Below, piece by piece: positions 32,603-41,850 of a stretch of DNA of 43,861 nt; within the stretch, counting starts at the first letter, position 1; each line of letters starts with the position of its first letter. A model generated the notes under the pieces. The model worked only from the letters and a program-made list of their open reading frames with translations. It was not told where the DNA came from and searched no databases. The position numbers and the translations under genes are program-made. Source of the DNA: Candidatus Sumerlaeota bacterium (lineage in GTDB: Bacteria; Sumerlaeota; Sumerlaeia; SLMS01; JAHLLQ01); assembly GCA_021772755.1 (NCBI GenBank), contig JAJFLJ010000224.1, positions 1 through 43,861 of the forward strand, written 5' to 3'.

Positions 32603-34363
32603 TCACTCCTCCGGCGCTTCCGACAGGGCGAGGGTCCGGGTGCTCAGATTGAAGTTCCGGAACGCATCGGCCACCGGATAGAAGACGACCTTCCCAACCT
32701 GCATGAACGGCACGCCGTCCTTGTCCGCGAAGACCCGGATGACGACGATTTCCGTGTCGTCCTCGCCGAAATAGCGAAGCACTCCGACAGGCTTCTGGTC
32801 CTGAAGTACGGCGGGGTCCTCCCACTCCAGGTCCTCCGACGCGCGCAGGAACGTTTCGACGGCCTGTCCGGGGGGAACGCGAACGCGGCCGTCGGCCAGG
32901 CGAACCTTCCAGACGCCGGACTCGTTGACGACGTTGTAGACGAGATTGGTTCCGAGCGAGTCGAAATACGTCAGCTCCACCCGGCGAACGCGTTCCGCGA
33001 AGGGTTCGGCGACCCGGCGGTCCTGAAGGTCCTTGCGGAAGACGAAAACCCGGTGGAAGTCCTCGGCACGAATGGTTCCGGCGAATCCGTCCTGAAGGCG
33101 GAGCAGCCACTGGACGCCTTCCGTCGTGTCGAGCTTGCCGGCGGCGAAGCCCTCGGTCGCGCCGTCCGCCATTTCGATCTCGATGCGGAACGTTCCGTCC
33201 CGCACGCCGGCTTCGCGTTCTCCTGCGCCCGCCAGTCCGCCGGCGGATCCCGCGCGCAGTTCCGAGATGGCGTCGATGAAGGCCGAGAGCTTGCGCGGAT
33301 CGATCCGCAGGTCCGGGGACTCCTCGAAGTACCACTCCCCGCCTTCTTCGTCGCGTACGAGATTCGTCTCGGTGTTTCCCGCAGCGGTCCGAATCCGCCT
33401 CCAGTTCTTCGGCGCGTGCCAGACGAAACGGCCCGTGACCCACGCCTTCGGCGGCTGGAGCAGATCGGCGACGTATCGCGTGCGGATCGTGAGAACGCCG
33501 GGTTGCGTCGAGGACCGCGCGAACCATTCGTCCCCCTCGCGTTTGCCGAGCGAGAGCGCTCGCGCCCCTTCGTTCGCGTCGAGTTCGACCGTCAGACGCG
33601 GGCGTTCCAGTCCAAGCGCCGCCGTGCTCGACGTGGGTTCGTCGTCGATCGTCGTCGCGGGGGCTTCGGAGAGCGTCGCGAGAACGCGTTCGACGAAACG
33701 CGTGTCCGCCGGCGCGCCCAGTTCCTGGATTTCCCACGGCACGGCGAAGCGGTCCGACCGCACCAGCGTCGTGCTCCCGTCGGGCGTTCCGACGGTGAAG
33801 GACGCGACGCCGTCGGGGTCGAACCGCAGGATTCTCCGGTCGCGCAGAAGATCGAGGTCGCGCAGCGTGTGGCTGCGCACCCAGTCGCCCACGGCGAAGA
33901 CGCGGTCCTCGCCCTCCGTCATTCCGTAGATGCGCCCGGGGCGGTTGGCGTCGCCTCCGAGCATGATGGTTTCCTCGACCGCTTCGCCGGCGACGTTGCC
34001 GAAGACCGTGATGACGGGCGACGGATCGTCGAGTCCGTAGGGGGCGAGGTCCTTCGCGGCGAACCGTTCGACCTTCTTCGCGCCCATCAGGTTGTCGATC
34101 ATCGCGCCGACCTGGACCCTGTCGGCGGGAACCTCCACCGGTTCGACGAGCCACCAGACGTCGCCGTCGCGCTTCTCGAGCACGAACCGCCCGTGCACGT
34201 TCTCGAGCTCCACGCGCGTGGCGTCCACCGCGTCGAAGTAGATCAGGCGCGCGTCGCGAACGTCGGTGATCGCGCTGTTGCGCACCATGTTGCGGTCCGC
34301 CATCCAGAGAAGGAACATGGCGGCCATTGCGAGGGCGGCGATCAGGGGCTTGCGCGGACTCAT
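32603..34363 (-). CDS. DUF4340 domain protein, membrane-anchored
   Basis: The 586-residue product starts with a membrane anchor (KPLIAALAMAAMFLLWMADR). Repeated DUF4340-type beta domains follow, recognisable by DAVDATRVELENVHGRFVLEKRDGD and YGLDDPSPVITVFG with VFAVGDWV. Such proteins usually sit beside GldA/GldF/GldG-like ABC genes, as here. It probably lies on the periplasmic face and helps an export or envelope process. ATG at 34363 overlaps the stop of the GldG-like gene (ATGA). The end converges with the amidase gene, one base apart. Confidence 0.85.
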   Translation of the reverse strand: MSPRKPLIAALAMAAMFLLWMADRNMVRNSAITDVRDARLIYFDAVDATRVELENVHGRFVLEKRDGDVWWLVEPVEVPADRVQVGAMIDNLMGAKKVERFAAKDLAPYGLDDPSPVITVFGNVAGEAVEETIMLGGDANRPGRIYGMTEGEDRVFAVGDWVRSHTLRDLDLLRDRRILRFDPDGVASFTVGTPDGSTTLVRSDRFAVPWEIQELGAPADTRFVERVLATLSEAPATTIDDEPTSSTAALGLERPRLTVELDANEGARALSLGKREGDEWFARSSTQPGVLTIRTRYVADLLQPPKAWVTGRFVWHAPKNWRRIRTAAGNTETNLVRDEEGGEWYFEESPDLRIDPRKLSAFIDAISELRAGSAGGLAGAGEREAGVRDGTFRIEIEMADGATEGFAAGKLDTTEGVQWLLRLQDGFAGTIRAEDFHRVFVFRKDLQDRRVAEPFAERVRRVELTYFDSLGTNLVYNVVNESGVWKVRLADGRVRVPPGQAVETFLRASEDLEWEDPAVLQDQKPVGVLRYFGEDDTEIVVIRVFADKDGVPFMQVGKVVFYPVADAFRNFNLSTRTLALSEAPEE

Positions 34364-35937
34364 CCCATTCGCCTCCGTGCCGTCGTGTAAGTCAGTCCCG
34401 CGACGATCAGGCCGAGACTCATCAGCGCCAGGACGCCGATGATGGTCCAGAAGCGCGCGTGCGTCATGGTGAACGACGAGGGCGGCAGGATGCGCGGAGG
34501 AACCTGGAGCCGGTCGTCGCGCGTCGTCATCCATTCGACGGTTCGCAGCATCAGGACCGCCGACTGGTCGCCGAGATACTGGTTCGTGACGAAGTCGCTG
34601 TCGCCGAAGACGGCGAACTTCGCCGTGGTGCGGCGGGTGCGGCGCTCGGGCGACCACTCGGAAATGACGGCCATGGTTTCCTGGCGGCGCTGGTCGGCCG
34701 GCGGGGGAGTCACGCCGTTCGGCGCGTAGACTTCCAGCGGGTGTTTCGTCCAGGAACGCGGCGAGGAGACCAGCAGAGGCGACGCCGTCACCACGCGCGC
34801 GGCCTGTTCCGGTGCGGCGTTGACCGGTCGGGCGAACTTCATCGGCATCGCCGCGCCGTTGCCGGCCGCGAGAACCGGATGTTGTCCCGCGTCCGCCACG
34901 GGAACGAGCGAGGCGTCGCTCTTGCCTCCCGTGTCGTCCAGGACGATCTGGTTGGGTAGGGCGATTCCCGCTTCCGCAGCCAGCGCGTTGAGATTCTTGA
35001 AGTCGCCCCGCGCGACGGGATCGAGAAGGATCAGGACCGCGCCGCCCTCGGCGGCGTACTCGCGCAGCATCTCGACTTCTATCTCCCCGAAATCGACTTT
35101 CGGCCCGGCGATGATCACGATGGCCGCGTCGTCCGGAACCGCCGAGAGCGACGACAGATTCACGTCCACCACCGGCATGAGCTGGCGCTGAAGGATGTCC
35201 GCGATTTCGGAGCACGACGTGTCCGGCGCGTTCGGAGCGCGGCCTTCCAGCGGGCGGATGGGGGTTTCGCCCTTGCCGCGGGTAAAGCAGATGCGCTCGT
35301 CGCCGCCGCGCTCGAGACGAAGGATATTGTTCGTCAGGACGTTCTCGCGGTAGCGGTCGAAGGGATCGAGCGCAAACCGCTGGACGCGACGCTCGGTTCC
35401 GCCTCCGCCGGACTCGATGAAGACCTCGCCCGGATAGACGCCCGATTCGTCGAATCGGCGCGCCGTTTCGATATCGGCTGCGGGATCGAGAACGCGAAAG
35501 ACGATCTGGTCGGATTCCCCCGCGTACAGCTGGAAGAATTCCATCAGTCGCGGATGATCGGCGGGGCGGGCGAACGCGGTGATCTCCACGGGGCGGCTCT
35601 GCGAGGAGAGCAGCGCGCGCGTTTCGTCCGACAGAGTGTAGACGCCATGCTGGGTCAGATCGTACGTGCGGTTGTGGTTCGCGAGAATCAGATAGAGGAA
35701 GACCGCCGAAACGACGACGAAGAGGGAGTACGCGATGGATGCGACCGAGTCGCGCAGGCTGCCTCCCTCCTGGCGAAAGAGCCCGAACAGCACGACGGCG
35801 ATGGCGATTCCGCCCATCGCCAGAAGCCAGCCGGGAAACGCTCCGATGGCGATGCCGGTGGCGAGAGTGACCGCCAGCATCGCGAAGCCGATGCCGGGAA
35901 CCAGCAGCTGTCCCGCAAGACCCGCGCGACGCTTCAT
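34360..35937 (-). CDS. GldG-like ABC auxiliary membrane protein
   Basis: The 525-residue product has three N-terminal membrane helices (about 8-28, 34-52 and 66-85), then NRTYDLTQHGVYTLSDETRALL, the typical opening of GldG/ABC-auxiliary periplasmic domains. A Rossmann-like region follows (AIVIIAGPKVDFGEIEVEMLREY and AEGGAVLILLDP), then AVFGDSDFVTN and one C-terminal helix. In Bacteroidota GldG is needed for gliding, but related ABC sets occur widely in non-gliding bacteria, so gliding should not be assumed. It overlaps its neighbours by ATGA at both ends. Confidence 0.88.
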   Translation of the reverse strand: MKRRAGLAGQLLVPGIGFAMLAVTLATGIAIGAFPGWLLAMGGIAIAVVLFGLFRQEGGSLRDSVASIAYSLFVVVSAVFLYLILANHNRTYDLTQHGVYTLSDETRALLSSQSRPVEITAFARPADHPRLMEFFQLYAGESDQIVFRVLDPAADIETARRFDESGVYPGEVFIESGGGGTERRVQRFALDPFDRYRENVLTNNILRLERGGDERICFTRGKGETPIRPLEGRAPNAPDTSCSEIADILQRQLMPVVDVNLSSLSAVPDDAAIVIIAGPKVDFGEIEVEMLREYAAEGGAVLILLDPVARGDFKNLNALAAEAGIALPNQIVLDDTGGKSDASLVPVADAGQHPVLAAGNGAAMPMKFARPVNAAPEQAARVVTASPLLVSSPRSWTKHPLEVYAPNGVTPPPADQRRQETMAVISEWSPERRTRRTTAKFAVFGDSDFVTNQYLGDQSAVLMLRTVEWMTTRDDRLQVPPRILPPSSFTMTHARFWTIIGVLALMSLGLIVAGLTYTTARRRMG

Positions 35938-36707
35938 GTGCGCCACCTCGCGGATTCCAGCACTCTCGTCGCAAGAAACAGGAAGAGTCCGGCGACGATG
36001 GCGAACCACGCGACGTCCACCACGGCGACGTTGCCGGAGAGGAAACCCTCGATATGCGACATGACGGTCAGGTGCTTGGTGATCAGGATCAGGTTCGCCA
36101 GGGAGAAGGACTCGGCCAGCTGCGAAAGGATGATGAGTCCGAACAGGAACACGTAGCCGAGCACCGCGGCGACGACCTGCGAGTCCGTCAGGCTCGAAAA
36201 GAAGATGCCCAGCGCCGTGTACGCCGCCGCCGAGAGCAGCAGCGCCGCGTAGCAGGAGAGCACGACGGGCCAGTACGGGTCGCTGATCCATTCCGTCAGG
36301 ATGGGAAAGACCAGCGTGCAGCCGATGAACAGCCAGAGCGCTGCGGTGTTGGCGACGAATTTGCCCAGCGCGATGCTCCACTCCCCGGCGGGCGTCGTCT
36401 GTAGCAGACTCAGCGTCCCCATGCGGCGTTCCTCGGCGATCGACCGCATCGTCAGCATCGGCGCCTGGACCATCAGAAAGTAGTGGATCACCCAGAAGAG
36501 GTCGCGAACGACCGAGAGGGTGATGTCGGAGGAGATGTCGTTTTCCTGCCGCATGGCGGGGTTCGAGAACCCGATGACGAGTCCGATGTAGACGAGCGCC
36601 GCGGCCAGGAAGAAGACGCCGCTCAACACCCAGAACAGCGGCGTGCAGACGAGCTGGTGGAATTCGCGCCGCGCGATTCGCGCGGTATGCCGGAGGAAGT
36701 TCCTCAT
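35934..36707 (-). CDS. GldF-like ABC-2 type transporter permease
   Basis: The 257-residue protein has six predicted helices in the ABC-2 pattern, with the conserved MRSIAEERRMGTLSLLQTTP segment after helix 2. It forms the membrane channel for the ATPase encoded just upstream. The ATG overlaps the ATPase stop and the TGA overlaps the next gene. The transported substrate is unknown. Confidence 0.9.
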   Translation of the reverse strand: MRNFLRHTARIARREFHQLVCTPLFWVLSGVFFLAAALVYIGLVIGFSNPAMRQENDISSDITLSVVRDLFWVIHYFLMVQAPMLTMRSIAEERRMGTLSLLQTTPAGEWSIALGKFVANTAALWLFIGCTLVFPILTEWISDPYWPVVLSCYAALLLSAAAYTALGIFFSSLTDSQVVAAVLGYVFLFGLIILSQLAESFSLANLILITKHLTVMSHIEGFLSGNVAVVDVAWFAIVAGLFLFLATRVLESARWRT

Positions 36708-37636
36708 GCCGCTTCGTCCGCCTTGCGAACGGCTTCCAGAAAGACCTCTTCGAGCGAAGGGCGAATGGCCGCCAGTTCCACCAGGTCCATTCCGCGCTCC
36801 ACGATGGCGCGCGCGATGGCCGGCTGGAGGGAACCGTCCGACTCGACGACCGCTTCCGCCGTGCCGTCCGTCTCTTCGGCGCGAACGGTTCGAAGCCCCT
36901 CGACGGTGTCGAGCGCCGCCCGCAGGTCCTTCGCTCCGCCCCGAACGCGAATCCGCAGGCGGGACGCGTCGCCGGTCCGCCGCAGCTCGTCGATCGATCC
37001 CTTCGCGACGATTCTGCCTGAGTTCAGAATCGCGGCGTGCGTACAGACCGCCTCGGCGTTGGAGAGGATGTGCGTCGAGAGAATGACGGTTCGCCTTCCC
37101 CGCATCGCGGCGATCAGGTTTCTGATCTCGCCGATCTGGCGCGGGTCCAGACCGTTGGTCGGTTCGTCCAGAATGACGACCTTCGGATCGCCCAGCAGGG
37201 CCTGGCAGAGCCCGATGCGCTGGCGCATGCCCTTCGACATGTTTCCCAGCAGGCGCTTTCGGGCGTACGCCATGCCGGTCTCGTCGAGCACGCGGTCGAT
37301 CTCGCGCGCCACGTCGCGGGGGGGAAGAAGCTTCATCTCCGCCATGAACTTCAGATAGTCGTCGGCGCGCATCTCGGGATAGCCGGGCGAATCCTCCGGC
37401 AGATAGCCGATCATCCGGCGGACCTTCTGATGCTCGCGCGCGGAATCGAATCCGCCGACCGTGCAGCTCCCCGCCGTGGGGCGCGAGAGCCCCGTCAGTA
37501 TGCGCATGGTCGTCGTCTTGCCGGCGCCGTTGGGACCGAGAAACCCCAGGACGTCGCCCTCCTCCACGCCGAAGGTGACGCGGTCGAGCGAGCGCAGGCT
37601 TCCGTAGTCCTTCGTGAGTTCGCGAACGTCGATCAT
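36704..37636 (-). CDS. GldA-like ABC-2 transporter ATP-binding protein
   Basis: The 310-residue ATPase has Walker A GPNGAGKTT (34-42), signature MSKGM (133-137), Walker B VVILDEPTNGLDP (153-165) and switch His in LSTHIL. The long C-terminal part after residue ~215 is usual for ABC-2 family ATPases. ATG at 37636 was chosen because homology starts there; it lies 22 bases after the nucleoside phosphorylase stop, with a weak ribosome-binding site. Longer starts would overlap that gene. Confidence 0.93.
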   Translation of the reverse strand: MIDVRELTKDYGSLRSLDRVTFGVEEGDVLGFLGPNGAGKTTTMRILTGLSRPTAGSCTVGGFDSAREHQKVRRMIGYLPEDSPGYPEMRADDYLKFMAEMKLLPPRDVAREIDRVLDETGMAYARKRLLGNMSKGMRQRIGLCQALLGDPKVVILDEPTNGLDPRQIGEIRNLIAAMRGRRTVILSTHILSNAEAVCTHAAILNSGRIVAKGSIDELRRTGDASRLRIRVRGGAKDLRAALDTVEGLRTVRAEETDGTAEAVVESDGSLQPAIARAIVERGMDLVELAAIRPSLEEVFLEAVRKADEAA

Positions 37637-37658
37637 GCAGGGCGCTTCGGTGCGGAAA

Positions 37659-38501
37659 TCAGAGTCGGGCCACGATGCCTTCGACAAGACGGCAGAACTC
37701 GTCGCTGACATGCTTGCCGATCTCCATGACCTCTTCGTGCGTCGTGACGACCCCCGTCTTCAGCACATGGGAGTTCGTGATGGCGGAGATGCCGAGAACG
37801 CGCGCGCCCGCGTGCACTGCGGCCGTCGTCTCCGCGACGGTGGACATGCCGACCGCGTCCGCCATGGTCCGGTACATCTGCACCTCGGCCTGCGTTTCGT
37901 AGGTCGGCCCCGTCAGCGCCAGATACACGCCTTCGTGCAGACGAATGCCTTCGGTGCGCGCGGTCTCGCGCGCCAGGGCGAGCAGCCCGGGATCGTACGG
38001 CGCGCACATGTCGGGAAAGCGCGGACCCGTCTCGTCGAGATTCGGCCCGACGAGGGGGTTGCGAAACTGGAGATTGACGTGGTCCTCGATCAGCATCAGG
38101 TCGCCGGGCCTGAACGTTCTGTTCATCGCGCCGGCCGCGTTGCTCAGGACGACCGTCTTCACGCCGGCCATGACCAGCGCCTGGAGCGGCAGAACCGTCA
38201 GCCGCACGTCGACTCCCTCGTAGACGTGCTTGCGCCCGCTCATCAGGACGATGCGGCGGCCTCCCGCCCTGCCCAGGACGAGCCGGCCGGCGTGACCGAC
38301 CACGGTGCTCCGGGGAAAGTTCTTCAGCTCGTCGTAGGACGCGCTGTCCGTCTCCGTCATGCGCTCGGAGAACGCGCCGAGCCCGCTCCCGGCGACCACC
38401 AGTACGTCGGGGATGTCGCCGAACCGCGCCTTCAACGCGTCCGCGCATTCGCGAATCGCCGCCAGGTGCTCTTCCTTGGTATCGAGAATGGGAGCCGTCA
38501 T
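37659..38501 (-). CDS. Purine nucleoside phosphorylase (PNP-I family)
   Basis: The 280-residue enzyme splits purine nucleosides with phosphate to free base and ribose-1-phosphate. Phosphate-site GSGLG (38-42), GRKHVYEG (His92), SNAAGA (120-125), GPTYETQAE (Glu202), GMSTV (Met219) and Asn243 in SAITNSH are present. Asn rather than Asp at 243 favours guanosine/inosine phosphorylase over methylthioadenosine phosphorylase. The ATG overlaps the stop of the glycosyltransferase gene (ATGA). Its place between a glycosyltransferase and an ABC operon is unexpected. Confidence 0.94.
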   Translation of the reverse strand: MTAPILDTKEEHLAAIRECADALKARFGDIPDVLVVAGSGLGAFSERMTETDSASYDELKNFPRSTVVGHAGRLVLGRAGGRRIVLMSGRKHVYEGVDVRLTVLPLQALVMAGVKTVVLSNAAGAMNRTFRPGDLMLIEDHVNLQFRNPLVGPNLDETGPRFPDMCAPYDPGLLALARETARTEGIRLHEGVYLALTGPTYETQAEVQMYRTMADAVGMSTVAETTAAVHAGARVLGISAITNSHVLKTGVVTTHEEVMEIGKHVSDEFCRLVEGIVARL

Positions 38502-39268
38502 GCCTTCGCTTCCTTGCGGTTGATGGCGGAGCCGCTGGCCCCGTTCGATCCGTCGGCGAGTTTGCCCCGCAGACGCCAAAGCGTCAGGAAGCCCTTGCCG
38601 ATCTCCATGCTGGAAATCTTGGAGTGCCCGGCTCTCCGGTCAACGAACACGATGGGGATTTCGCGAACCACCGCGCCGCGGCGCTGGCAGATCGCCAGCA
38701 GCTCCATCAGGCAGCTGTATCCGTCCGAGGTCACCGCGTCGAGATCCAGCTGGCGAATCAGCGCCGACCGGTAGCAGCGGTAGCCGCTCGTGCAGTCCCG
38801 CGCGTTCAGGCCCAGGATCGAGCGCGCCAGGGTGTTCGCCCCCCAGCTCAGCAGATAGCGGTGCGGCCCCCAGTTCCGAATTCCGCCGCCCGCGATGTAC
38901 CGCGAACCGATGACGAGGTCCGCGATCTGGGCCATGTGCATGATCTCGCCAAGATGGCCGGGGTGGTGCGAGAGATCGGCGTCCATCGTCAGCAGGTGAC
39001 GGTAGCCGCGTTCCAGCCCGTAGCGGAAGCCGGCGATGTAGGCCGTTCCCAGACCGAGCTTCCCTTCGCGTTCCAGCAGGTGCAGCCGTCGGGGATGGCG
39101 GCGCATGGCCCGGCGAACGATGTCCGCCGTGCCGTCCTGCGATCCGTCATCCACGACCAGAACGTGAACGCTCGCGGGTTCGGCGAGCAGCCCGGTCATC
39201 AACCGCCCGATGTTCTCCGCTTCGTTGTAGGTCGGAACGATGACGAGCGCATCGCCGGTGGTCGTCAT
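38498..39268 (-). CDS. Family 2 glycosyltransferase, dolichol/polyprenol-phosphate mannose synthase-like
   Basis: The 256-residue protein has the GT-A pattern of DPM1-like enzymes: IVPTYNEAENI (10-20), VLVVDDGSQDGT (36-47), LTMDADLSHHP with the metal-binding Asp-x-Asp, CTSGYRCYR, and IPIVFVDRRAGHSKI. They transfer a sugar from a nucleotide donor to polyprenyl phosphate on the cytoplasmic face. It lacks the C-terminal membrane helices of bacterial long forms. A polytopic acceptor such as the protein at 22062 could use its product; that is inference. GGAGG lies before ATG 39268. Confidence 0.92.
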   Translation of the reverse strand: MTTTGDALVIVPTYNEAENIGRLMTGLLAEPASVHVLVVDDGSQDGTADIVRRAMRRHPRRLHLLEREGKLGLGTAYIAGFRYGLERGYRHLLTMDADLSHHPGHLGEIMHMAQIADLVIGSRYIAGGGIRNWGPHRYLLSWGANTLARSILGLNARDCTSGYRCYRSALIRQLDLDAVTSDGYSCLMELLAICQRRGAVVREIPIVFVDRRAGHSKISSMEIGKGFLTLWRLRGKLADGSNGASGSAINRKEAKA

Positions 39269-39337
39269 GGGCGAACCTCCGCGCGGCGGCGGACGACGCC
39301 CGCGACCGTTGCGGGAGGGATCGGCGTGCTCACTCCG

Positions 39338-39787
39338 TCAGGACTTCTTCTTCCAGTTGGTCACGTCGTCCTCAGTGCCCTCCTGGCCGTCGGGGCCGTT
39401 GCTCCAAAGGTCGAAGTCCTTCTTGTGGTCGCCCGGGGAACGGTAGTTCAGCGGATTGTTCCACGCGTCCGTCGGCGCCACCTCGTCGTCCAGGTACGGG
39501 CCGTCCCACTGCGATTCGTTGATGCTGCTGGGTTTTTCGATCAGGGCGTCGAGACCCTGGCTCGTCGTCGGAAACGCGCCGACGGTCAGCTCGTAGCGCT
39601 TCAGGGCGGTGCCCGTATTGCGGATCGTCAGGTCCGTCGCCGCGATCTTCGCCTTGTTGGACTGGCCCGTCAGTTTCGGGACGGCCACGGCCAGAAGCAC
39701 GCCGATGATGACCACCACGAACATGATCTCGATGAATGTGAACGCCCGCCGTCCGGGGCGTCCGAACGTCTTGGGGAAATTCGTCAT
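39338..39787 (-). CDS. Type II secretion GspG-like major pseudopilin (copy 2)
   Basis: The 149-residue product has the prepilin signal RRAFTFIEIMFVVVIIG with Glu at +5, then a long helix and a small C-terminal beta domain. Motifs are KRYELTVGAFPTTSQGLDAL and DLWSNGPDGQEGTEDD, the GspG calcium-binding loop. The residue before the cleavage site is Ala instead of the usual Gly. No other T2SS genes are present here. It follows the related gene at 39882 after 94 bases that contain a 7-bp GC hairpin (39813-39832). Confidence 0.88.
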   Translation of the reverse strand: MTNFPKTFGRPGRRAFTFIEIMFVVVIIGVLLAVAVPKLTGQSNKAKIAATDLTIRNTGTALKRYELTVGAFPTTSQGLDALIEKPSSINESQWDGPYLDDEVAPTDAWNNPLNYRSPGDHKKDFDLWSNGPDGQEGTEDDVTNWKKKS

Positions 39788-39881
39788 GCGGTCCGCCTTC
39801 TTCTCTCAAGTGCCCCGCCTCTTCCGGCGGGGGTGAAACACTGGGGGATCGCGGCCCGGAGTGGCAAGCCTTTGCCGGGCC

Positions 39882-40331
39882 TCAGTCCCGCCGATTCTCC
39901 CCGTCCCCCGGAAACCCGACCTCCGGCCCCTCGCTCCAGTTTGTCACCTCGTCCCCGGTGCCGTCCTTCCGGTCCGGTCCGGCGCTCCAGAGGTCGAAGA
40001 AGACGCGGTTCTCCCCCGGGGCCTTGTAGAGGAAACGCGTCCCCCAGCCGTCCCGTGGCAGGTGCGGCTCGTTCAGGTATCCGGCCCGGTTGGCGCGCTT
40101 GTCCTCCAGCAGGGCGCCGAGCCCCTCCTGGTTCGTCGGAAAGCGGCCGTGGTCGCGCTCGAAGGTCTGAAGGGCCGCGCTGATCGTTCTGATGCCGGTG
40201 GCCGTCGTGTTCCGGCGGACGATCGTCATCTGGCGGGTGACGGTCGTCGTCACGAGGGTGGCGAGAATTCCGATGATCACCACGACGAACATGAGCTCGA
40301 TGAACGTGAACGCGCGCTTTTGCCGGATCAT
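39882..40331 (-). CDS. Type II secretion GspG-like major pseudopilin (copy 1)
   Basis: The 149-residue protein is a relative of the next gene. The prepilin signal KRAFTFIELMFVVVIIG again has Ala before the cut and Glu at +5. The globular part has FERDHGRFPTNQEGLGALLED, PRDGWGTRFLYKAPG and DLWSAGPDRKDGTGDE, the calcium-binding loop. A strong AGGAGGAA lies before ATG 40331, just downstream of dnaA. Sequence differences between the two copies are large enough to suggest old duplication and possibly different filaments or cargo. Confidence 0.88.
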   Translation of the reverse strand: MIRQKRAFTFIELMFVVVIIGILATLVTTTVTRQMTIVRRNTTATGIRTISAALQTFERDHGRFPTNQEGLGALLEDKRANRAGYLNEPHLPRDGWGTRFLYKAPGENRVFFDLWSAGPDRKDGTGDEVTNWSEGPEVGFPGDGENRRD

Positions 40332-40425
40332 GGCGGGTTCCTCCTGCCGGGATGGGTCGCTCGCGGAACGCGGGCGCCCTTTCCCACAGGGCAAGAGGCG
40401 GGCCAGCGGGGGCCCGGGGCGGCTT

Positions 40426-41850
40426 CTACAGGGTCGGGTGGGCCGTTGCGGGGCGACCGCTCTGGATCTGGCGGGTCAGGTAGCTGACGATGCTCGCCAT
40501 GTTCGGATCGGTCTCGATGGCGCTCTTGATCTTGCGGCACGCGTAGATGACCGAGGTGTGGTCCTTGCCGCCGAACTTCGCCGCGATGTCGGGAAAGCTC
40601 AGGTCCGTCATCTCGCGGCAGAGGTAGAGCGCGAGGTGGCGCGGCTGGCTGAATTTCTTGGACCTGTTGCTTCCCAGCAACTGCTGTTTCGAGATCGTGA
40701 AGTAGTCGCACACGGCCTTCTGGATGTCTTCGATGGCGATGCGCCCCTGGGGCTGGCCGGTGATCAGGTGGCCGAGCACCTCGCGCGCGACTTCCATCGT
40801 GATGGGGCAGTCGTGCAGCCCTGCGTAGACCTTGATGCGCTTGAGGGCGCCTTCCAGCTCGCGCACGTTGTCGCGAATCCACTCGGCGATGAACGTCAGG
40901 ACGTCGGAGGGCACGGCCAGCGTTTCCTGGCGTGCCTTCTGCCGCAGAATCGCGATTCGCGTTTCGAGGTCCGGCGGCTGGATGTCGGCGATGACGCCCC
41001 ACTCGAAGCGCGAGCGCAGGCGCGTCTCCAGCGTCGCGAGATCGCGGGGCGGGCGGTCGCTGGTCAGCACGATCTTCTTGCCGGCGTCGAAGAGGGCGTT
41101 GAAGGTGTGGAAGACCTCCTGCTGCGTGCGCTCCTTGCCCATCAGGAACTGCACGTCGTCGAGCAGGAGAAGGTCCACGTTGCGGAACCGGCCGCGGAAC
41201 TCCACCGAGCGCTTGTGCTGGATGCTCTCGATGAAGCTGTTGATGAACTGTTCGGAGGTGACGTAGAGAATCCGCGTGGCGGGGTTGCGGCGAAGATGCA
41301 CGTGCCCGATGGCCTGCATCAGGTGCGTCTTGCCGAGACCCGAGGGGCCGTAGAGGAACAGCGGGTTGAAGGCGTTGCTCTCGGGGTCGCTGACGGACTG
41401 GGCCGCGGCGTGGGCGAAGCGGTTGCTCTCGCCGACGACGAAATCCTCGAAGGAGTAGCGGGGGTTGAGACGCGGAGACGGGAACGCCTGGTCGGGCACC
41501 GTCGCGATCATGGCGGAGTGGTCCGCGACTTCGCGCACCGGAAGCACCGCGGCGCCGGAGCGGTGGTTGTTCGAAACGTCCTCGATGGTCGTTTCCGGGC
41601 GGACGATCACGCGCACCATGAAGTCGCCGTCGGATTCGCCGGCCAGCGCCTCGCGAATCGCGTCGAGATACTTGCGGCTGATCCACCGGCGGTAGAAATC
41701 GCTCGTGACCGAAAGCAGCAGGGCGCCGTCCTGGGGATCGACGCCTTCGAACGCGACGGGTTCGAGCCACGCGTTGAACTCTTCCTCGTCGAAGGAGGAG
41801 CGCAGCCGATCCAGAGTCTTTTCCCAGATTCCGGCAGTCACCTGAGTCAT
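40426..41850 (-). CDS. dnaA: Chromosomal replication initiator protein
   Basis: The 474-residue protein unwinds the origin as an ATP-bound filament. Domain I (1-85) begins IWEKTLDRLRSSFDEEEFNAWL; after a short linker the AAA+ domain has NPRYSFEDFVVGESNRFAHAA, Walker A GPSGLGKTH (168-176), Walker B LLLLDDVQF (227-235) and the sensor region. The C-terminal DNA-binding domain has the DnaA-box recognition motif KDHTSVIYACRKI. Domains are complete. dnaN and recF are not next to it; two pseudopilin genes follow instead. The 964-base upstream region may carry the origin. Confidence 0.97.
   Translation of the reverse strand: MTQVTAGIWEKTLDRLRSSFDEEEFNAWLEPVAFEGVDPQDGALLLSVTSDFYRRWISRKYLDAIREALAGESDGDFMVRVIVRPETTIEDVSNNHRSGAAVLPVREVADHSAMIATVPDQAFPSPRLNPRYSFEDFVVGESNRFAHAAAQSVSDPESNAFNPLFLYGPSGLGKTHLMQAIGHVHLRRNPATRILYVTSEQFINSFIESIQHKRSVEFRGRFRNVDLLLLDDVQFLMGKERTQQEVFHTFNALFDAGKKIVLTSDRPPRDLATLETRLRSRFEWGVIADIQPPDLETRIAILRQKARQETLAVPSDVLTFIAEWIRDNVRELEGALKRIKVYAGLHDCPITMEVAREVLGHLITGQPQGRIAIEDIQKAVCDYFTISKQQLLGSNRSKKFSQPRHLALYLCREMTDLSFPDIAAKFGGKDHTSVIYACRKIKSAIETDPNMASIVSYLTRQIQSGRPATAHPTL

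Noticed and set aside
34364-35974. N-terminal extension of the DUF4340 frame upstream to 35974
   Set aside because: It runs antiparallel in phase through the GldG-like gene in another frame and is Arg-rich; the ATGA overlap marks the real start at 34363.
40385-40401. Hairpin GCCCT/AGGGC downstream of dnaA as a terminator
   Set aside because: The stem is short and no T-run follows in the direction of dnaA transcription; gspG may be co-transcribed.
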